A stretch of DNA of 64,000 nucleotides from Acanthacorydalis orientalis (Eukaryota; Arthropoda; Insecta; Megaloptera; Corydalidae): assembly GCA_034766995.1 (NCBI GenBank), contig CM068315.1, positions 39,247,818-39,311,817 on the forward strand, written 5' to 3'. The notes beneath the pieces are model-generated. The model was not told the DNA's origin and ran no database searches. It worked only from the letters and a program-made list of their open reading frames with translations. The position numbers and the translations under genes are program-made. Below, piece by piece: positions 47,968 through 61,111 of the stretch; position 1 is the stretch's first letter; each line of letters opens with the position of its first letter.

Positions 47968-48426
47968 CCCTTTCATGTCCTTCGCAACTATGTTTCCGTT
48001 GTACGGGTACTCGAATTTCGAATACGGCATTATTGTATGGGCCTGTTACGACGCGAACGTACACTTACATTACACATGTAGAGAAAAAAATAATGAAAGA
48101 AATTAATAATGAAATGAAAACGTAAGAAATAAAACTACATACCATCAGATACTTTGCCGAAATAAAATCTTATGTTATCTTTAATACACTGTCGAAACGT
48201 TACTGTAGCACTGATCCTCATATCGTTTTTGTACAGAGTGGCCGTGACAAAAATACAATAATTATAAAACAAATGAAGTCGATTGCGATGGAGATAACAA
48301 GTTATGATATGTTCGACTAAAGTTGTGAATCAATGCAAACTTTTAACGGACAACTATAGTCACCGGTAGGATACAGAGAACATGCTCGATGATGGGTGAC
48401 TATAATCATCAGTAGTATCGAAAGAG
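47968..48426. mobile_element. Non-autonomous piggyBac-like element, TTAA-flanked
   Basis: TTAA lies at 47964-47967 and 48427-48430. The left end is CCCTTTCATGTCC and the right end read inward CTCTTTCGATACT. Near the right end the palindromic motifs ACTATAGTCACC and TGACTATAATCATC repeat. The related right end at 49435-49514 shows the same arrangement. It has no coding capacity. Confidence 0.55.
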
Positions 48427-48430
48427 TTAA

Positions 48431-48925
48431 AGAGATTTCTCTTCAAAAACAATGAACTTTAATAATCGAAGAAAAGAAGGGAAATTCCGTTGAATTTTTT
48501 AAAATGAAAAGCGAAGACAAACGGATTGAAACGCAAAGAAATACTGAGTTAAATATCTGTAAATAAACGAATTTAGAAAAAACCCAACTGTTAAAATATA
48601 GCCAAGGGGTTTAAAAAAAAGCATCATATTGAGTACCCGAAATATTTTTAAACAACGTTTGTACATATATAAACCTTATTTTTTGGTTAAACTATTATAT
48701 CGTCTGGTAAAAATATCAATTTAAATCAATCAATCCATCCAATGAGCATAAGTGAATGAATTGATACAAAAATGTTATCTTTTTTCTCACCTGAGGTTTT
48801 CGATCCCTATATACTATTAATCATCATCGTCTTCTTCTGATTTTAACAATTGATTGCTGAATAAATTGTTCTAATTCTTCCACTTTGTAAGATCCAATGC
48901 CTTCCTTTTAAATATTTTTAATCTG
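48431..48925. other. AT-rich unassigned DNA
   Basis: Nothing recognisable was seen beyond short simple-sequence patches. Confidence 0.6.
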
Positions 48926-49088
48926 TTAGGTTGGTAGGAAAATAATTACGTTTTTTTCTGAATTCCAACCGTAATTTTTTCAATGGAAGTGTCATTTCAT
49001 CGTGTTCGTGTTAATATCATTTTAAAGTGCATTTTTCGGTCTGTATTTTGGTAATCTCCACTTTGGTTTTATTATTAATTTTGCTTTT
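48926..49088 (+). mobile_element. Mariner 5' end fragment
   Basis: The terminal repeat TTAGGTTGGTAGGAAAATAA is followed by the family 5' UTR (GTGTCATTTCATCGTGTTCG, AATATCATTTTAAAGTGCAT). It stops before the transposase start. Confidence 0.85.
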
Positions 49089-49429
49089 ATTGTGCCAATA
49101 ATGAGTTAATTATATCGTCTTCCGATTGCTCCTTATTATACTTGCTTTACTCCTTATATTGCTTTATTACTTTCATTTCTGTTATTTTTGATCATTTTGG
49201 GGAAAGGATAAAATCTGTAAAAATGTATCAAAATAAGAAAAAAATAAAAATTAGAAAAATAATAAAACACACCTTTGTCTCTATCCTCCGACACATCAGG
49301 CTTACAACTGACTGAGGATACGGTTATCACTATGTTCTATAAATAAAAAAAATAACTGAGAAACAAATATGTTGTGTAAAAAATATTTATCTATCGAAAC
49401 TGCATGTACAGTGTAAAAATGTACGGAGT

Positions 49430-49514
49430 TTCGTGACGGGCGACTATGGTCGCTCGTCGTGTATAAATGGTGTTTCGTGGAAAGCGATTATAGTCGCCCG
49501 TCGTAGCGAAATGG
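49430..49514. mobile_element. Right end of a second copy of the 47968 piggyBac-like family
   Basis: GGGCGACTATGGTCGC and GCGATTATAGTCGCCC are followed by GTCGTAGCGAAATGG and TTAA (49515-49518). They align with the right end at 48350-48426. The left end was not located. Confidence 0.55.
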
Positions 49515-49984
49515 TTAATAGTGAATTATCTATTCTGGTCTGTTATACAACCTACATGGACTATAACGATATTTGTTCGTTACAATTTAATTTAGTCTAG
49601 TCTGTCTATTCAGTGTAATTTTAACTGTTGATATACAGTGCAGTCAGCTTGTTAACTGAATAGAGTCAACAGTTATGGTTGTCTGAACGTACTTAATAAT
49701 TTCAGTTTATATTGATATCGTTTTCAACACCCACTGTTAGATATTTATGAAGCAGAATGCACAGTGTTTAAAGTTTGATTCAACCCAACATGTACTGCAA
49801 GCGCAATAGCTATTCCTTCGACTCAACATAATCTCTATCTATATATAAAAAAAATATTATGTAAAATTTCAAAAAGTGGTCGATTTCTTTTTAAGAAATA
49901 CGTGTAGAGATTTTGTATTTATTATTATTATATTCTATATTGAAATTACATATATTTTTAATTTCGTTAACATATCATATTTCA

Positions 49985-50110
49985 CACTATTTTACAGGTT
50001 AATAATAAAATTTAAACGTGATAGATGCAAAATTTAGCTACTTTAATACTTTTTGATTATAATTTACTTATTATACTGTACTATTTGTACTTGTTGTAAA
50101 CGTTTTCTTA
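49985..50110 (-). mobile_element. Non-LTR 3' UTR fragment, same family as 1925-2040
   Basis: AAATTTAAACGTGATAGA and the following AT-rich bases through TTATTATACT match 1955-2030 closely. Confidence 0.7.
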
Positions 50111-50141
50111 ATTAACGTAATTATTTGTTTAATTAACGTAA

Positions 50142-50275
50142 TTATCTGTCAATCCACTGCTGGATAAAGGCCTCTTCCATGATTTTCCATTTTGTTCGAT
50201 TCAGTGCCTCTCTTTTCCACAGTTTTCCAATAAAGTTTTTAATATCCTTATCCCATCTGTTCATTGGTCTCAGGT
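50142..50275 (-). mobile_element. RTE-type retrotransposon 3' fragment
   Basis: Minus-strand translation gives RPMNRWDKDIKNFIGKLWKR, then EALNRTKWKIMEEAFIQQW, matching the tail at 12200-12350. It joins directly to a mariner piece at 50275. Confidence 0.85.
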
Positions 50276-50460
50276 CATTCAAGTGGCTCATTTTCAAAAT
50301 CAAAATCATCAGAACGGAACTTATCAAACCGTCGACCTACTGCGCGTTCATTAACTACATCCTTCCCAAACACTTTGTTTATATTTCGAGCTATCTGCGC
50401 TGCATTCGTTCTACGATGGAACTCATATTCGAAATTAACAAGAATTTTTGACTTATCCAT
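50275..50460 (-). pseudogene. Mariner transposase N-terminal fragment
   Basis: From the ATG at 50460 the frame reads MDKSKILVNFEYEFHRRTNA, then AQIARNINKVFGKDVVNERA and VGRRFDKFRSDDFDFENEP. This is the first helix-turn-helix region of a SETMAR-like mariner branch (YEF.RGT.A.QTARNIN..FG...VNERTVRRWF.KFRSGDFDLEN). It is uninterrupted for 60 codons, then cut off by the RTE fragment. The catalytic part is absent. Codon use is AT-biased like the surroundings. Confidence 0.87.
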
Positions 50461-50632
50461 GGTTTCAAAAAAATTACCTTAAAAATTAATTGAATATTAA
50501 CGCCAAAACGTGTGTTTGAAAGAATGACGATGTATACCTTTACAATTAAAAAAAAATAAAAAACAGGAAATGTCAGAGATGGTAGCCGTTAAACTTAGTA
50601 CTTAATGAAATCGGATATTCATACTTAATAAC

Positions 50633-50636
<4 letters not shown>

Positions 50637-50704
<68 letters not shown>
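50637..50704. repeat. (TA)n microsatellite, 68 bp
   Basis: This is a pure TA run, continuing as TTTATATATA. Confidence 0.98.
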
Positions 50705-50717
<13 letters not shown>

Positions 50718-50741
50718 TTATTTTATTGAACGAATATTTAC

Positions 50742-50818
50742 AATACGAGCGAAGTGAGCGGGGGCGGAGCCCCGCGGTTCTCGGAAAGTGTACCGCGTAG
50801 GGGGTAGAGCTCCCTATT
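50742..50818. other. GC-rich hairpin island of foreign look
   Basis: CGAGCGAAGTGAGCG is followed by the hairpin GGGGCGGAGCCCC, then GCGGTTCTCGG...GTACCGC (another hairpin) and GGGGGTAGAGCTCCC. Composition is in sharp contrast to the AT-rich flanks. The origin is unknown. Confidence 0.7.
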
Positions 50819-50929
50819 AGAAGTAACAATAAAATAAAAGTCTTTAACGTAAAAATATTATGTTTAAAAAATATGTATAACACTTTCAGTTCTATCGAAG
50901 TATAGAACAAATTTATACATTAAAGTGAC

Positions 50930-51350
50930 TGTGTCGTGTTTGTTTTTCCGCTGAAATCATAACGCCCGATCATTTATCTAAAGATTAATTAACACGCTCG
51001 GATGGTAAACGCACGCACATACATCATACGATAATGAAGATTAATTATCTCGCACAATAAATCTCGAACTGATCCTTTTTTGTCTTCACTGATATGAAAA
51101 TTAACGCTCCCGGTTCCCGCGCACTTCGACGCATCCGAAGCGATTCGTACGAGACGTTTCTCATGTCTTATCCGCGTCGTCGAACGCGCACACGAAGAAA
51201 ATTGACATGCCGCGGTGACGTCTACAACATTGATCTGTGTCAAGTTTACTTGTCGACTTTCAATTTCGCTTCGTATACTGCGAAATGCGAGCTGAACGTA
51301 TTGGATGGAAGGAACGAAAGTGCTAGGCCGGTTTTCCTAATATAGCAACA
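50930..51350. other. CG-rich unassigned island
   Basis: This is a non-repetitive, CG-dinucleotide-rich stretch. Opposing 83-84 aa ORFs (51094-51345 plus, 50989-51243 minus) have no recognisable domain. A candidate conserved non-coding element. Confidence 0.4.
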
Positions 51351-51361
51351 TAGATATTTTT

Positions 51362-51364
<3 letters not shown>

Positions 51365-51412
<48 letters not shown>
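51365..51412. repeat. (TA)n microsatellite
   Basis: This is a pure TA run of about 48 bp. Confidence 0.96.
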
Positions 51413-51414
<2 letters not shown>

Positions 51415-52075
51415 GTTTCACGTTAGAATCTGCTCGTAAGAAATGTAGGTCGAAATTGACATTGATAAGTCATCACGAGAGTTAGGTAATTAAATCTGTT
51501 GGTGTGTTGAACAGATTGAGTTAAACGTATAATACTGACACGTTTATTAGACGTGGAAGAACTATATAAAAGCTTATTGTCGAGAACTTAAAGTCATAAA
51601 GCTGTTCGCGAACACTAATTTCAGATCTAAGCAAAGTTTCAGGCATATTTTTCGTCGTTTATTGCACGAATGAATTGTAAATTTATTTCAGTTTGTTATC
51701 TATTTTAATGAGGAATTTTTATCCACAGAAAGTTCTATTTAAAGTTTTACAGTACGTTCTATAAATAAATATGTTTTATAATCCTGGTAAACAATAAAAT
51801 AATAAAAAAGTAGGTTAATTCGTATCCACGATATCATAATAAAAGATGTTTCTATTTTAAAAAGAATAAATAAATAATAACAAATTCGGGTTCTAAATAA
51901 TGTCGTTCTGATCTAATGTGCCGGATATAGATTTATTTTATAGAAAATTAACTTATAAATTTAATTGATCAAATTTGTTGTATTATTGATCAGTTTAGGA
52001 CTAATTCACTAGTCGTGTTCTCCTCTTAATAATCTTTCTATTTATATAATAACACATTTAATATATTAGGCTGTT
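51413..52075. other. AT-rich unassigned DNA
   Basis: Nothing recognisable was seen in this stretch. Confidence 0.6.
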
Positions 52076-52623
52076 AGAAAAATAATTTCGGTTTATGACC
52101 TTCAAATTCATATACATTTTTCTCTTTTTTGATTTTCCTACCTATTTTAACTGGTTCGGAATTGTTAGACTAACTACTAACTCCTAACTTTTGTGCGAGC
52201 TCTCGAATTGTGCGCGGTTTTAATTAAACTAATACCTTTAGTTGGTCGCTATACACTGAAAAAGGACGCCCACGACCATAGGCTCTCATCCGTAGCATGA
52301 ATTTTTTGGAACCATCATTGAACCGTACTTTTCTTAACAGTACCCACACCAAAAACATCGTTTAGTTTATGAGCAGTTTCTGCTTCTTTATCACCCATTT
52401 TGAACTCATACAAAAATACTCTTATTTGCTTCTTTTCCATCTTTATTCAATAGCCCAATTTGAAGCAAAATCAATAATAAAACGAAAGTCGATGTTACCA
52501 AAATACAGATCGAAAAATGTACTTTAAAATGATATTCATATGAACACAATGAAACGACATTTTCATTGAAAAAAATTAGGTTAGAATTCAGAAAATAAAA
52601 ATTATTTTCCAATGATTATCTAA
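52076..52623 (-). mobile_element. Mariner deletion derivative (548 bp), same junction as 30621
   Basis: The left end TTAGGCTGTTAGAAAAATAA and a decayed right end bracket the family 5' UTR and the N-terminal region. It joins to the 3' UTR at CAAAAAAGAGAAAAATG, the same point as the 30621 copy. Confidence 0.87.
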
Positions 52624-52979
52624 TTTATTATCTAGTTTATTACTATCTAATTTATACCTAGATTATAGTTTTGATATACTTTCGTAGTTTTTTGTATACA
52701 GTATTTAGCTTATTATAAATAAAACTTTACTTCATTGTCTTTTTATTATGATAATAATTTTACTATGAGTCGTTAAAAGCTCTGTTTTTTTCTTTGTAAA
52801 TAATAATTTGTGAGGAAACAAAATTATCTCTGTAAATCGCTGTAATAATTATCTCTGTTGATGTTTTTTTTATTTTTAGAATTTCTAGAACGACAGTTGC
52901 TGGAGAATTTTTTTTTAATTTTCTTATTGACAGAGTTTTTTAACCTTACACTTTCAAACACAATATGTTAAGATTGGAA

Positions 52980-53840
52980 TTAGAATTTATTATTTACTTG
53001 GGTTGAAACACTTTTCAAATCCCTTACGATTCCCTAGAATTTTTATGTTCAATACCTTGTTAATTTCCTTTTTTTCACGAATTAGTTGTTTTTATTGGAT
53101 TCTAGTGTTGTTTTTATATTATGATTTACAACTGCGTCGTCATCTGATTGTATTTGCTTATTTTCGATTGTGGTTACGTTCCTCAAGTCTTCTACAAAGT
53201 ACAATGTATCGTCCATAGATAATATGGATAAAATTGTCCATATTTCTTCTAATTTTTGATGTTTTCTTTTAATTTATAGATTAGTTAAGGTACCTTTTCA
53301 GTTATTGCATGTTTCTTCTTTATTACATCTCTTTCACTTAAGTGTTCATTAACGTACATGTTTGTACATGAAAATTATTTACAATTTTTGTTTAGTCTTT
53401 TATGTAGCACATTTCAAAACTATTTATTCGTTTTTTCTACCGAGTATGTAACATTCATGTCTTCGAAATTGATTTTTAATTTCGTTTTAAAAACATCTTT
53501 AATTACTGTTTCTGTCTTTTTCGAACTTTCTTCAGCTACTTTTGTTATACTGTAAATTAGTATGTTGGTTTTTCTAATTTGATTATCCAGAATGTTCCTT
53601 TGCAAATTAGTTTCTTCAAGAATGTTCTTGAACTCTTGTTTTTCCTCTTTTATAAATTTTTTCTCGTAGTATTTTTACTCTCTCTGGTAATTGGTTGTAT
53701 AATTCATAGTATTTTTTTTAGTTTTTCGTAATTCGCATCAAATTTTCAATTCTCGGTGTCAAGTTTTTCGTTTATTTTTATTGCAATCCAGTTAGTTGTT
53801 TGAATTTATTATAGAACTTTTCGGTTTTATCCATCTGTAA
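52980..53840 (-). mobile_element. Non-LTR retrotransposon ORF1-like remnant
   Basis: The minus strand carries EEFKNILEETNLQRNILDNQ, then IRKTNILIYSITKVAEESSK and KTETVIKDVFKTKLKINFED, then MNVTYS. This matches the pattern of a charged coiled-coil followed by an RRKNIIIYGL...E....V..L...KL.I domain in ORF1-type proteins of some non-LTR elements. Upstream and downstream frames are broken. The extent is approximate. Confidence 0.6.
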
Positions 53841-54114
53841 AGTATTAGCTTCCATGTAATTTACGATCTGTATGCATTTTCAAATTGTAACATTTGGATG
53901 ATTTCAGGAGATGCTTTCTTGAAAAGAAAATTTTATCGAAAAATAGATTTTATTTGAATTCGTAAAGAAAATTTTTATAACAAAAGATATTTCAGGTACT
54001 TATCGTTTTTAACTACAGCATATTTTTTTAATTTATAATGTATTATTGACGCTTGTAATTTTATAGAAATTATTCTTTGATTCGATTCATTCGTGTTAGA
54101 TTGTTTCTAGATAT

Positions 54115-54185
<71 letters not shown>

Positions 54186-54753
54186 AAACACACGTTGTGA
54201 ATTTTCTTTTTCTGTCTTAACTATTCCATCCATTTTTGTATTATTTCACTTAAAGTATTGAACTAAAGTGTTCTGTTTAATACAAAATGTACAGAAGTTC
54301 TTTATTTTTAAATTCGTATTCATTCATTGATCGAATAATTAATTGACTACTAAGGTAGTAAACAATAAAAGCTTCAGTTCTTTTACTCACTTTATTTTTT
54401 TCTGATCAATTTAAATATATTGAACATGAATAATATCACTATATCTGTATAATGAATAAATACATTCAATTTTTTTATTTAGTAACGTTTAATTTTTTTT
54501 CTACTGGTTTTAATTTTGGATAACAAATCATACAAATTCATACAATTCACTATATAATTTCATTTGATATTTATTATAGATTTCAAATCAAATATTAATA
54601 TATTTGATTGATATATTAATCCTTTATTTGTAGTTTTGTCATTTTAGACATTGATTGATGGGCTTTTTATAAAATCGAGGTTGTACGAAATGTATGTTTA
54701 GAGAAGAGTATTGAAGTTTTGAGTGAATAATAATTAATCAGAGATAAAAAATA
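53841..54753. other. AT-rich unassigned DNA with (TA)n
   Basis: It contains (TA)n at about 54118-54182. Nothing else is recognised. Confidence 0.6.
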
Positions 54754-55206
54754 TTAGGTTGGTAGGAAAATAATTAAAGTTTTTTTTTCTGATTTCTAAC
54801 CTGAATTTTTTCAGTGAAAGTGTCATTTCATCGTGTTCATGTTAATATCATTTTAAAGTGCAGTTTCCGTTCTGTGTTTTCATAACGTCCACGTTTATTT
54901 TATTATTAATATTGCTTCAAATCAGGTTACTGAATTAAAGATGGGAAAGTAGCGAAAAAGAGCAATTTTTTGTATGAGTTCAAAACGGGTGGTAAAGCAG
55001 CAGAAACTGCTCGTAAAATAAACGATGCTTTTGGTGTGGGTACAGTTAAGCAACGTACGATGCAATGGTAGTTCTATAATTCAAGAACTTGCACATAAGT
55101 TAAGCGTTAGTCATCCAACAGTTCTAGACCACTTACAATAATTAATTGAAAAAAATGTATATGCATTTGAAAGTCATAAACCGTAATTATTTTTCTACCA
55201 ACATTA
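54754..55206 (+). mobile_element. Mariner deletion derivative, 453 bp, two internal deletions
   Basis: The left end is TTAGGTTGGTAGGAAAATAA; the right end ...CTACCAACATTA is slightly decayed. The coding remnant gives KTGGKAAETARKINDAFGVG, then a jump to IIQELAHKLSVSHPTVLDHL and another jump to the 3' UTR. Confidence 0.87.
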
Positions 55207-55342
55207 TATATATATATATACATACACACACACACACACAGTTTTCTTTATTAGTAGAGGGCATCAATTTTAAATTTAATTTAAAATTGTTATGCTCCAT
55301 AATCTACCAATTTACTAATATAAAATGGTTTAAATCCGTAAT

Positions 55343-55422
55343 GGACACTTAAAGCAGCTAGGAAAGTCAAAAAAAGCTTGACAAATGGGTACACAAACTA
55401 TAATTATTTTTCTACCAATCTA
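55343..55422 (+). mobile_element. Mariner 3' fragment with deletion
   Basis: GGACACTTAAAGCAGCTAGG and GTCAAAAAAAGCTTGACAAA are followed at once by the 3' terminal repeat ending TTTTTCTACCAATCTAG. This is a different junction from the 30621 class. Confidence 0.75.
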
Positions 55423-56015
55423 GTATCGTGTAATGAATATGAAACACAATGACTAAAAGATGGATGTTTATAAATTTTATTTGAATTTATATTATCAAGC
55501 GTTTCAGTGTTGATTTTGTTATTTTTAAAACTATATACATTTGTTATATTTTTTTCTGACGATTTATAAGAATATGCAAGTTTTTACTGTTATAACAATG
55601 TTCATTAAAGAAAGTCTAAGTTTAATTAGAGCGCTCGAGAGAAAAAACTTTTAACATCTTAATCTTCAAACGGAATTTATAACATCGAAACGCATTAAAG
55701 TAAGCCGAGAAGTTTAGTATAGGAAATAAACGTCCAACATCATCAAGATTCGTTATAAATATATAATCATGTTAACCGAAGTTTCTTTTATGAAATTTAT
55801 AATTCAGTACTCTAAACTGAAATAATTAATACTATTTAGAACTTGTCATGAATAATCTTTTAATCTGTTCACTACATATTCATAATTTCGCGAGATGATG
55901 GAGTCTGTGAGGAATGGAGTTATATGACATGTTCTACAAAGCCAGCACATATAGTTTAAGTATTTCAGTCTTACTTGTGAGGGGTTTTTCAATGATCCCA
56001 AGGCATAAATATAGA

Positions 56016-56071
<56 letters not shown>

Positions 56072-56590
56072 CGACCTGTAGACAGAAAGCGTTCGATGCT
56101 GTACAGCAACGGATTCAACAGGCAAAAAGTAAACATCGAATGTTAGTGTTTCGATGTTAAATATTGACAAGTTGACAGTACACACAGAACGCGTCGGTGA
56201 CGTTTTCATCGTCTCGCCACTACTGTACAGAACCAATAAGTCTTAACACGAAAATCATGTTTCCGCATCGCGAAATACATACGTCGTGTTCGATAAATCT
56301 AACAGAAAGCGACAAGGAACAAGACACGGCATGTTTGTACGTACGGCGACTGAGTGTCGTGACGTTCAGAGAAAATGAAGATTTTTTTGTTCGATCTCTG
56401 ACTGACACACAGCTACAATCAAAGATTGTTATTGTTGTTTATTTCGTTCGTGTTGTCACAGAATAATAAATGCTGTTAAAAGTCAGCAATTAATGAATAT
56501 GCTTTGTTTGATGATTTTTTTGTACGTCGTCGTTTCTGTCAAAACGTTTTAACGGGTTTAATTTATTGCTTGTTTTCTTTAACGTTATAT
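55423..56590. other. AT-rich DNA with (TA)n and a GC-richer island
   Basis: (TA)n lies at about 56022-56068. A GC-richer, non-repetitive stretch lies at 56070-56450, with opposing ORFs that lack recognisable domains. At 56465-56520 there is a short match to the long-TIR MITE arm. Confidence 0.5.
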
Positions 56591-56593
56591 ATA

Positions 56594-57851
56594 CGAGGGT
56601 CGTGTTATAAGTATAGTGAAAAAGCAAGTTAAATACCGTTTTTTTTTTTGAGGAAAAAATCAATTGTTATTTCTCAACATAGTCTCCACTGAGGGCTATA
56701 CACTCGGTCCAGAGATTTTCCAATTTTTTCATCCCGTCGGAAAAGTAACTTTTCTCAAAGTCTGCAAAGTATGCATTGACGGCAGCGATAACATCCTCAT
56801 TCGACGACAATTTCTTCCCACTGTACCAAATTTTAAAATTTGGGAAGAGGAAGAAGTCGCATGGGCCCAAGTCTGTAGAACAGAGTGAATGAGGAATCAA
56901 TTCGAAGCCTAATTCGTGTAATTTTGCCATTGCGACGGTCGATTGGTAGGCACCTTGTCCTGGTGAAAGAGTACTTGTGCGTCAATGTTGGCCGTTTTTG
57001 TTTCAGCTCTTCTTTCAAACGGTCCAATTATGTTGCATAATAAGATCCTCTTATCGTTTTCTCCTTCATTAAATAGTCGATCAGGATGACTCTTTGCCCA
57101 CTGCCTCACCTTTCCAGTCGACAAAACGAGCTTCGCTTCTTCAGCGCACTTTCACAGTATTCCGTAGGTAGTAGTCCACTGCTTTGACTGCTGTTTCGAT
57201 TCATGTGTGTAGTGACGGATCCATGTTTCATCCACGGTAACGAACCGACGCAAAAAGGTCCGCGGATTGCGATTTAACATTGCCAAACACTGAGTTGAAA
57301 TGTTCTTTTGTGTTAGTTTTTGGTCGACAGTCAACAATCGCGGCACCCATCGCACACATAGCTTTTTCATGTACAATTTTTAGTACAGGATATTGTGCAC
57401 TTATACAGTTGAGATGCCTACAGTCACAGCAATCTCGTGCATGTTCACTCAGCGGTATTCTATAACGATATCATAGATTTTTTCAACGATATCCGTCGTG
57501 GTGACCTCAACTGATGTCCAGAGCGCGGCTCATCTTCAGTACATGTTCTACCACGTTTAAACTAATTTTTCCAAAAATAAACAGTCTTCAACGCTGGTGC
57601 AGAGTCCCTATGAACTTCATCCAACTTCGCTTTGATCTGGGCGGCCGTCCACTTTTTTTAAATTGAAATGCTGAACTCGTTTTTTCCATTTTGTTCGCTT
57701 CGAACATCTGTAGAACGTGAACAGCGCATCGCTTCTGGCTGAAATTTCGCCAAAATTAGTTTGAAAAGTGACACTTGATAGCCGTGACCTTACCAAATGA
57801 TTTATGACGTCGTTTCATAGAAATTTACCAAACTTATCAAACGACTCGGCG
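56594..57851 (-). mobile_element. Full-length mariner, GAGGGTC-ended, second copy
   Basis: The left end CGAGGGTCGTGTTATAAGTA and the right end read inward (CGCCGAGTCGTTTGATAAGT) are flanked by TA at both sides. The 1,258-bp element is the same subfamily and orientation as 26641-27940. Confidence 0.92.
56667..57689 (-). pseudogene. Mariner transposase pseudogene
   Basis: Landmarks in order are MKKLCVRWVPRLLTVDQKL, FLRRFVTVDETWIRHYTHES (first Asp), SKQWTT, DRLKEELKQKRPTLTHKYSF, then MAKLHELGFELIPHSLCSTD, GPCDFFLFPNFKIWYSGKKL and the end ECIALSGDYVEK with a stop at 56667. YSPDLAP is changed to CSTDLGP, with the third Asp kept in CDFF. The start is the ATG at 57689 by position. At least four frame changes are required. 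Confidence 0.9.
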
Positions 57852-58915
57852 TAATTCGTGTATTTTCAATCATTTCGAATTGCTTATTCTTTTTTTTGGT
57901 TATTTTTTTAATTTGTGGTACTACTGCGTACAAAATCAACAAAAAGTATTTTTTTTTTGAATTCTATTATACCATATTACTGCTTCAGATAATCGAATAT
58001 CTAATGCCAGGGTGTTGAGTATAAAGCCTGAAATGCATACTTCAAGATGATGATATTTGTAGTAGTTTTGATGATAGCTGACTTAAAAGAAAAGACTTTA
58101 TAATGGAGAACTTTAGGTGTAGAGTTATGGTTTGATACCAGTTAAATAACTGACAAATCATCTTCTGGCTGTGCTGATCGATGTAGGTAGCCTTCATTCT
58201 GATGTACTATTTATCAAACTCGATCCTCAACTCATGATACATAGCTAGTAGAGTTTTCTAGGGATATACTAGAAGCTGTATGTTTTATGATATACGGAAA
58301 GACAAAGATTGCATAGTTCTAGTTGCAACACAAGGTTAAGTCCTTTAACTAGTCCACGTATCGTGAACCTGAACCTTGGAGACCTAACCATCCACATTCA
58401 AAAACCAAGTTTTCTTGTACTTGTTACACAGATTCTGTAAATTATACTTTTGTAGTGAATATATCAATGCGTTATTATTTTCGGCTTGCTCACCGGTAAG
58501 ATTCGGGGAACAAGCTTTTCGAGCTACTTTAGGGGTAAAGTTTCGATGCAGAGTTAGGTTCCGGACGCAGCTTCCGATAGGTTAAGGATGCAGATAGCAT
58601 TTTACATAAATCAGGAATGAAATGCTGTACGTTATTTTTAGACATTTGTATTCACTTCAACCAATAGCTGTTGAATCTTTTGTTGTGTATCTGGAAGAAT
58701 GTCATGATTTATGTTTCGAAAATATCCTGAAGGTCTCATGGATTATGGATTTTCCATAAAAAAATGGATAAATTTTCATTCTCTCCTCTCAAAAGTGTAG
58801 CATGTCGCAGTTCAGTGAGGCGGGCTACAGAGTGTCCATGAAAGCGTCCTATTGTTGGCCTCAATTGTTGAATATTTTTATAAAAAATATTGTAGGGTAT
58901 TATCTGTGATTTTCG
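57852..58915. other. Unassigned, moderately GC-balanced DNA
   Basis: This stretch has less simple sequence than its surroundings. No frame has convincing similarity; a faint resemblance to a gypsy integrase zinc-binding region on the minus strand was not strong enough to call. Confidence 0.5.
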
Positions 58916-60700
<1,785 letters not shown>

Positions 60701-60739
<39 letters not shown>

Positions 60740-61024
60740 TTTCATTTCAACATAAATCACGTAAAAGATTGTCGTCAATGCAACAGAGGCGCAAAGCGGC
60801 GGAAGAACAGAGAAAATGAATAGAACGAAATCGACGAATCGGGACGTTTCACAAAGTTTCAGAGGTTAAAAGTGAATATGTCTCATGAATAAAAAATTAT
60901 AGGGTCTCTGAAAATACGGTTTTCATCCGCCACTTGATGCCTACCGACCGACCGATCTCTCTGCCTACCTTTCATGATGTCTCCGTCTCGGTTTATTTAT
61001 AAATTGAATAAACAACGTCAAATT

Positions 61025-61111
<87 letters not shown>

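Noticed and set aside
51094..51345. 83-aa Arg-rich ORF
   Set aside because: It is unrecognised, overlaps an 84-aa ORF on the other strand, and lacks supporting splice or start context.
56197..56466. 89-aa ORF in a GC-richer stretch
   Set aside because: An opposing ORF covers the same bases, and no domain or splice context supports it.
57980..58500. Possible gypsy integrase zinc-binding segment on the minus strand (LLAMYHELRIEFDK..RMKATYIDQH)
   Set aside because: The H..H spacing is only loosely similar, the C..C half is missing and the frame is broken; this is too weak to call.
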